From Hyphomicrobiales bacterium (GTDB lineage: Bacteria > Pseudomonadota > Alphaproteobacteria > Rhizobiales > Aestuariivirgaceae): DNA of 34,833 bases. Positions within the stretch are counted from its first letter, which is position 1. Each line of letters begins with the position of its first letter. The translations under genes were made by a program, and so were the position numbers. Positions 31,469-34,833 of this stretch are shown piece by piece. The notes under the pieces are model-generated. The model saw only the letters and a program-made list of their open reading frames with translations. It made no database searches and was not told where the DNA came from. The stretch is from the NCBI GenBank assembly GCA_025359045.1, contig JANYHN010000006.1:1-34833 (forward strand), read 5' to 3'.

Positions 31469-31846
31469 TCACCAATGCCCCATCCACCTGTTCCAAGTAT
31501 AAAGTAAATTTGCAAACTGATTATATCCAAATCGCGTGAATGGCAGAATCATCGAATTGCCCAGCAAGGCCGCAATCCAGTTTTGCCCGGGCGTCATCCG
31601 CCACACGGCTACAACCACATCAGCTCCAATCAATAACTCACCATCATCACGCAAGGCATGCAGCCGCCGCCTTATATCTTCTAGCAAAATATTATGAGCA
31701 GCAAGCGCTTCAGGTTCAAGATTGATATCTTGAAACGCAATCAATCCCCGCTTCAACAAAGCAATCATTTTCCCCCGCTGATAAGAAATCCCCGCATCGC
31801 AAACAGGGCAATGCGTGTTGTAGAAGATGGTGAGGGCGGGTGTCAT
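31469..31846 (-). CDS. DCC-family thiol-disulfide oxidoreductase-like protein (DUF393)
   Basis: A 125-residue protein with the DUF393 motif at the N-terminus, THCPVCD, where the CPVC pair could form a redox disulfide. The middle (ALRDDGELLIGADVVVAVWRMTPG) and a hydrophobic C-terminus (GNSMILPFTRFGYNQFANLLYTW) complete the family layout. Reactions are not established. It is the last - strand gene before the divergent gap and converges with the MBL gene at 31449. Confidence 0.83.
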   Translation of the reverse strand: MTPALTIFYNTHCPVCDAGISYQRGKMIALLKRGLIAFQDINLEPEALAAHNILLEDIRRRLHALRDDGELLIGADVVVAVWRMTPGQNWIAALLGNSMILPFTRFGYNQFANLLYTWNRWMGHW

Positions 31847-31866
31847 TCAGATATCTATAACTCCAC

Positions 31867-31909
31867 GTCATTGCGACTTCCAGAGCGTGAAATTCACGCA
31901 TGCGGAAAG
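31867..31909 (-). other. hairpin behind hicA with GTCATTGCGA start
   Basis: The perfect dyad GCGTGAA-A-TTCACGC (31885-31899) sits inside weaker outer arms (CTTCC and GGAAAG) and is preceded by GTCATTGCGA. It lies 24 nt after the hicA stop. It may end the hicBA transcript. GTCATTGCGA-type palindromes are dispersed repeats in many bacterial genomes, so it may be one copy of such a repeat. Confidence 0.35.
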
Positions 31910-31922
31910 CGGGCGAGGACGA

Positions 31923-32120
31923 TCAAAATCCTTTTGGCAATCCGGCTTGACGCAAAATTGCATTGGCCGTGTGGCGGCTTGGAATGCCAATAGGTACGGG
32001 GAAATTTTTTACCGTTAAGGGGCTGTACCAAATTTCGTGACTGCCTTTACCCTGCCTCACCAAAACACAACCTGCGGCCTTCAAAAGATCACGTAAAGCG
32101 CGATCAAACTGCGGTGCCAT
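31923..32120 (-). CDS. hicA: HicA-type mRNA interferase toxin
   Basis: A 65-residue HicA toxin, a double-stranded RNA-binding-fold RNase. The catalytic His is in GKGSHEIW (H28), preceded by the AAGCVLVRQ strand and followed by VPIGIPSRHTANAILRQAGL. Length is normal for the family. The ATG at 32120 shares one base with the hicB stop (TGATG); an in-frame TTG one codon upstream is less likely. It is the second gene of an antitoxin-first operon. Confidence 0.88.
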   Translation of the reverse strand: MAPQFDRALRDLLKAAGCVLVRQGKGSHEIWYSPLTVKNFPVPIGIPSRHTANAILRQAGLPKGF

Positions 32121-32353
32121 CAAGCCGCAAAGGCCGCTTCGCGCAGCGCCGTGATTTGCAAAAACACCGCCGAGGGGTCTACATTCGGATGATTATCAGG
32201 CAACAAATCCATTGCCATCGCGTTGATTTTCTCGAGCACGCCATCAAGCGTCGGAGCATCAGCAGCAGCAGGAATGGCATCACAATGACCACTCCAAACT
32301 GAAGCCTCTTCATCCCAAACAGCAGTAATCGTAAAAATCACAGGCTTTTGCAT
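32120..32353 (-). CDS. hicB: HicB-type antitoxin (DUF1902)
   Basis: A 77-residue antitoxin of the partial-RNase-H-fold HicB type: VIFTITAVWDEEASVWSGHCDAIPAAADAPTLDGVLEKINAMAMDLLPDN is the DUF1902 core. It lacks the C-terminal ribbon-helix-helix or helix-turn-helix DNA-binding domain of longer HicB proteins, so autoregulation is unclear. Its ATG lies 24 nt after the rpoD stop on the same strand and has no strong ribosome binding site. It may be expressed by readthrough from rpoD or from a promoter inside the end of rpoD. Confidence 0.82.
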   Translation of the reverse strand: MQKPVIFTITAVWDEEASVWSGHCDAIPAAADAPTLDGVLEKINAMAMDLLPDNHPNVDPSAVFLQITALREAAFAA

Positions 32354-32377
32354 GCAATTACATTAGCGACTATGCTG

Positions 32378-34486
32378 TTAATTATCAAGGAACGAGCGCA
32401 GCTTCCTTGACCTGCTTGGATGCTTCAGCTTCCGCAGCGCCTTTGCTTCAATCTGCCTAATCCGCTCGCGCGTTACGCTGAACTGTTGCCCCACTTCTTC
32501 CAGCGTGTGATCGGTGTTCATACCGATGCCGAAGCGCATGCGTAAAACGCGTTCTTCGCGTGGCGTAAGCGAGGCCAACACGCGGGTTGTCGTCTCGCGC
32601 AAGTTGGCTTGGATCGCGGCATCGATTGGCAGTATGGCGCCTTTGTCTTCGATGAAATCGCCAAGATGTGAATCTTCTTCATCACCCACTGGCGTTTCGA
32701 GCGAAATTGGTTCTTTTGCGATCTTCATCACCTTGCGCACTTTTTCGAGTGGCATGGAAAGTTTTTCAGCCATTTCTTCTGGCGTAGCCTCACGGCCAAT
32801 TTCATGCATCATCTGCCTCGATGTGCGCACGATCTTATTGATGGTTTCGATCATGTGCACGGGAATGCGGATAGTGCGCGCTTGGTCAGCGATAGAACGT
32901 GTGATCGCCTGACGGATCCACCATGTGGCATAGGTCGAGAATTTATAACCACGGCGATATTCAAACTTATCAACCGCCTTCATGAGGCCGATATTGCCCT
33001 CTTGAATCAAATCCAAGAATTGCAAACCGCGATTGGTATATTTTTTAGCAATCGAAATCACGAGGCGAAGATTGGCCTCAACCATTTCTTTCTTGGCAAT
33101 GCGGGCTTCGCGTTCGCCCTTCTGCACCATGCCAACAATCTTGCGATATTCAGTGATCTGCAAACCGGTAGCCGATGCGAGTTCATAAATCTCATCACGG
33201 ATAACCTTGATCGATTCCTTCTCGTCATTCACCCACTTTTTCCAACCATGTTTGGTCAGGCGGCCTACGCGCTTTAGCCAATCAGGATCAAGCTCATTCG
33301 ATTGATATTCACGCAAGAATTCATCACGCGGAACTTTATAAGTTTCAGCAAGGCGCATCAAACGGCCTTCAAGTATATTCAGACGCTTGGCAATATCATA
33401 AAGCTGTTCAACCAGCGCTTCGATACGCGCATTATTGAGCGAGAGCGATTTCACATTGGTGATGATATCTTCGCGCAGCTTACGGTAACGGCGCTCTTGG
33501 CTTGGCGAAAGCCCCTCGCCTTCCTGCACTTCTTGGTCTTGCAACTTGCGCAAAGATTTATAAAGACGTGCAATTTCGTCGAACACTTCAAGCACCTTTG
33601 GCTTGAGTTCCATTTCCATGGCCGACAAAGAAACGCCGAGGTCATCGCCCTCATCATCTTCTTCATCTTCAACATTCGGCTTATCGAAATCCTCTGGCGA
33701 CAACACATCCGAAAAATCATCTTCGCCACCACGGCGTGGCGGCGGCGGTGCGCGGCGCGACTCCTGCTTAGACGCTTCAGCGCGTTTCAGTTCAGCCTGC
33801 TTACGCACCTCTTCCTTCGGCGGCACATAAGGCATTGGCGTTTGTACGGATTGGTTTTGCTTGGCGTCAGGGCCAGCATAAGTGGCTTCAAGATCAATGA
33901 TGTCACGAAGCAGAATTTTGCCTTCGTTCAACTCATCGCGCCAGATGATAATGGCTTGGAACGTCAGCGGGCTTTCGCACAGGCCGCTGATCATCGCTTC
34001 GCGGCCCGCTTCAATACGCTTGGCAATGGCAATTTCGCCTTCGCGTGAGAGCAATTCGACAGCACCCATTTCACGCAGATACATGCGCACCGGATCATCA
34101 GTGCGGTCCGCGGGAAGCTTAGGCGCATCAACTTTCATCAACGCGGTTTCGCCGCTTTCAACTTCTTCAACTTTAGCTGCGACGTTTTCGGTTTCTTCTT
34201 CCGATTCAACAACCGTGATGCCCATCTCGGCCAACATCGAATAAATGTCTTCAATCTGATCAGAAGTCACTTCTTCGGAAGGCAGAACCGCGTTGAGCTC
34301 ATCCAGCGTCACATAGCCACGCGCCTTGGCCAACTTGATGAGGCGCTTAACGGCAGCATCGTTCAGGTCAAGAACCGGGCCATCAGTATCCGAGGCCGCT
34401 TCAGCAGCTGCGGCTTCTGCTTCTTCTGCAGGTGTAGGCGCTGGTTGATCGGCTTTGCCGGGTGGGCGAACGGGTGGACGAGCCAT
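32378..34486 (-). CDS. rpoD: RNA polymerase primary sigma factor sigma-70
   Basis: The 702-residue housekeeping sigma factor. Region 1.1 is at about 35-105; a non-conserved acidic insert with a GRR and PPPPRRGG stretch follows; region 1.2 ([10 protein letters not shown]) is near 140; region 2 holds [36 protein letters not shown]; regions 3 and 4 include the helix-turn-helix [20 protein letters not shown] near the end. The ATG at 34486 has AAGGA 9 nt upstream and is preferred over the in-frame ATG at 34531. A short hairpin (34509-34528) lies in its leader. It follows dnaG, with a CtrA box in the gap, and hicBA follows it. Confidence 0.97.
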   Translation of the reverse strand: MARPPVRPPGKADQPAPTPAEEAEAAAAEAASDTDGPVLDLNDAAVKRLIKLAKARGYVTLDELNAVLPSEEVTSDQIEDIYSMLAEMGITVVESEEETENVAAKVEEVESGETALMKVDAPKLPADRTDDPVRMYLREMGAVELLSREGEIAIAKRIEAGREAMISGLCESPLTFQAIIIWRDELNEGKILLRDIIDLEATYAGPDAKQNQSVQTPMPYVPPKEEVRKQAELKRAEASKQESRRAPPPPRRGGEDDFSDVLSPEDFDKPNVEDEEDDEGDDLGVSLSAMEMELKPKVLEVFDEIARLYKSLRKLQDQEVQEGEGLSPSQERRYRKLREDIITNVKSLSLNNARIEALVEQLYDIAKRLNILEGRLMRLAETYKVPRDEFLREYQSNELDPDWLKRVGRLTKHGWKKWVNDEKESIKVIRDEIYELASATGLQITEYRKIVGMVQKGEREARIAKKEMVEANLRLVISIAKKYTNRGLQFLDLIQEGNIGLMKAVDKFEYRRGYKFSTYATWWIRQAITRSIADQARTIRIPVHMIETINKIVRTSRQMMHEIGREATPEEMAEKLSMPLEKVRKVMKIAKEPISLETPVGDEEDSHLGDFIEDKGAILPIDAAIQANLRETTTRVLASLTPREERVLRMRFGIGMNTDHTLEEVGQQFSVTRERIRQIEAKALRKLKHPSRSRKLRSFLDN

Positions 34487-34564
34487 GGGTACAATTCCTT
34501 CAAAGAGCCGGAAGCTTGCGAACTTCCGCATAAACTGATTCGGGTGAAACTAGCGGCACCACCA

Positions 34565-34579
34565 TTAAGCGGCGATTAA
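34565..34579. promoter_or_regulatory. perfect CtrA box upstream of rpoD
   Basis: TTAA-gcggcga-TTAA, followed by CCAT, matches the TTAA-N7-TTAA CtrA consensus. It lies 79-93 nt upstream of the rpoD start, in the dnaG-rpoD gap. Function is inferred from the match and position. Confidence 0.55.
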
Positions 34580-34583
34580 CCAT

Positions 34584-34602
34584 GACACTTTCCTCAAGTG
34601 TC
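34584..34602 (-). other. hairpin over the dnaG stop codon
   Basis: GACACTT and AAGTGTC form 7-bp perfect arms with a 5-nt loop that spans the dnaG stop. No T-run follows on the - strand, so termination is unlikely; an mRNA processing or stability role, as at the enterobacterial dnaG-rpoD junction, is possible. Confidence 0.4.
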
Positions 34603-34833
34603 TTGATTGCTCGTCCGGCCAGATGAAACTCCAAAGCCATCTACATGGGCTTCAAAACCTTGGGCCGAGGTAAATTGATCGCGAAGTGCGACCAGTGCAG
34701 CTAAATTATCCTCCGTGGGTTCGTGCGCAAAAGCCGCTTCTGCGGCCTTCAACTCACGATCGAGTGTGACGGCTTTATGGTGTAAAGCGATCATTTGGCG
34801 GAGGCCTGTCCGGGCATCATCTTGTGCAGCACC
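34594..34833 (-). CDS. dnaG: DNA primase, 3' end only
   Basis: This is the C-terminal end of DnaG, cut by the window edge; its start lies beyond 34833. The 79 visible residues run GAAQDDARTGLRQMIALHHK to the TGA at 34594 and include AVTLDRELKAAEAA and TEDNLAALVALRDQ, then EAHVDGFGVSSGR, the typical alphaproteobacterial primase tail, which belongs to the helicase-binding domain. The gene lies immediately upstream of rpoD on the same strand, the order expected for the macromolecular-synthesis operon. Identity rests on this tail and on context. Confidence 0.85.
   Translation of the reverse strand, partial: GAAQDDARTGLRQMIALHHKAVTLDRELKAAEAAFAHEPTEDNLAALVALRDQFTSAQGFEAHVDGFGVSSGRTSNQDT

Noticed and set aside
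30793..31530. 245-codon open frame antisense to the metallo-hydrolase
   Set aside because: The sense strand carries the intact MBL motifs and a strong start, so this is a shadow frame.
33302..34048. 248-codon open frame on the + strand opposite rpoD
   Set aside because: It is antisense to an unmistakable rpoD; such frames arise from codon bias in the sense gene.
1..34833. CRISPR array, insertion sequence, prophage or integrative element
   Set aside because: No regularly spaced repeats, transposase, integrase or phage genes were seen; the toxin-antitoxin pairs have no flanking direct repeats that I could find.

Overview
The window looks like a chromosomal segment of a moderate-GC alphaproteobacterium, most likely of the Hyphomicrobiales (Rhizobiales). 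The grounds are the dnaG-rpoD order at the right edge, full TTAA-N7-TTAA CtrA-type boxes, a SahR-type (ArsR plus methyltransferase) regulator in front of metF, and many small secreted or membrane proteins of alphaproteobacterial type. I see no prophage, insertion sequence, CRISPR array or rRNA operon. Most of the window is core and peripheral metabolism, with two small toxin-antitoxin insertions.

Layout. 1-395: a probable 6S RNA on the + strand. 396-4445 (all -): sahR-metF, then a small Tyr/His-rich secreted protein, a two-helix membrane protein, a TerB-DnaJ protein and an AmpD-type amidase. 4633-6578 (+): two MlaC-like periplasmic proteins and an extensin-like lipoprotein. 6575-8070 (-): EamA transporter and GST. 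8156-10202 (+): PlsC-type acyltransferase, a third MlaC-like protein and a cupin. 10203-11861 (-): EttA. 11974-12815 (+): an Xre/MbcA-RES toxin-antitoxin pair. 12825-19971 (-): a soluble PAS hybrid histidine kinase with CtrA boxes upstream, an orphan hydantoinase A protein, and two tandem TadG-like proteins whose upstream leaders are also duplicated. 20183-25574 (+): a GGDEF-EAL protein, AMP nucleosidase, a SIMPL protein and an unfamiliar ATP-grasp-like protein; a tRNA-Ile2(CAT) lies among them on the - strand. 25639-27367: a LysR regulator divergent from a tiny Met-rich secreted peptide, with an LTTR-type palindrome between them. 27368-27558: a composite hairpin element. 27559-29094 (-): carbonic anhydrase and a nitrilase-family amidohydrolase. 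29152-31449: a 2OG-oxygenase-like protein, an HlyU-like/two-TM protein pair and a Tat-exported metallo-beta-lactamase-fold hydrolase behind two adjacent palindromes. 31469-34833 (-): DCC protein, HicBA, rpoD and the 3' end of dnaG.

Functional themes are the methionine/SAM cycle (sahR-metF), envelope and lipid maintenance (amidase, extensin-like lipoprotein, three MlaC-like proteins, acyltransferase), signalling (hybrid kinase, c-di-GMP enzyme), nucleotide salvage, and transcription and replication (dnaG, rpoD). The least explained items are the ATP-grasp-like protein with a possible frameshifted N-terminus, the Met-rich peptide with its operator-like palindrome, the duplicated TadG-like pair, the three MlaC proteins without a transporter, and HicBA placed 24 nt behind rpoD.
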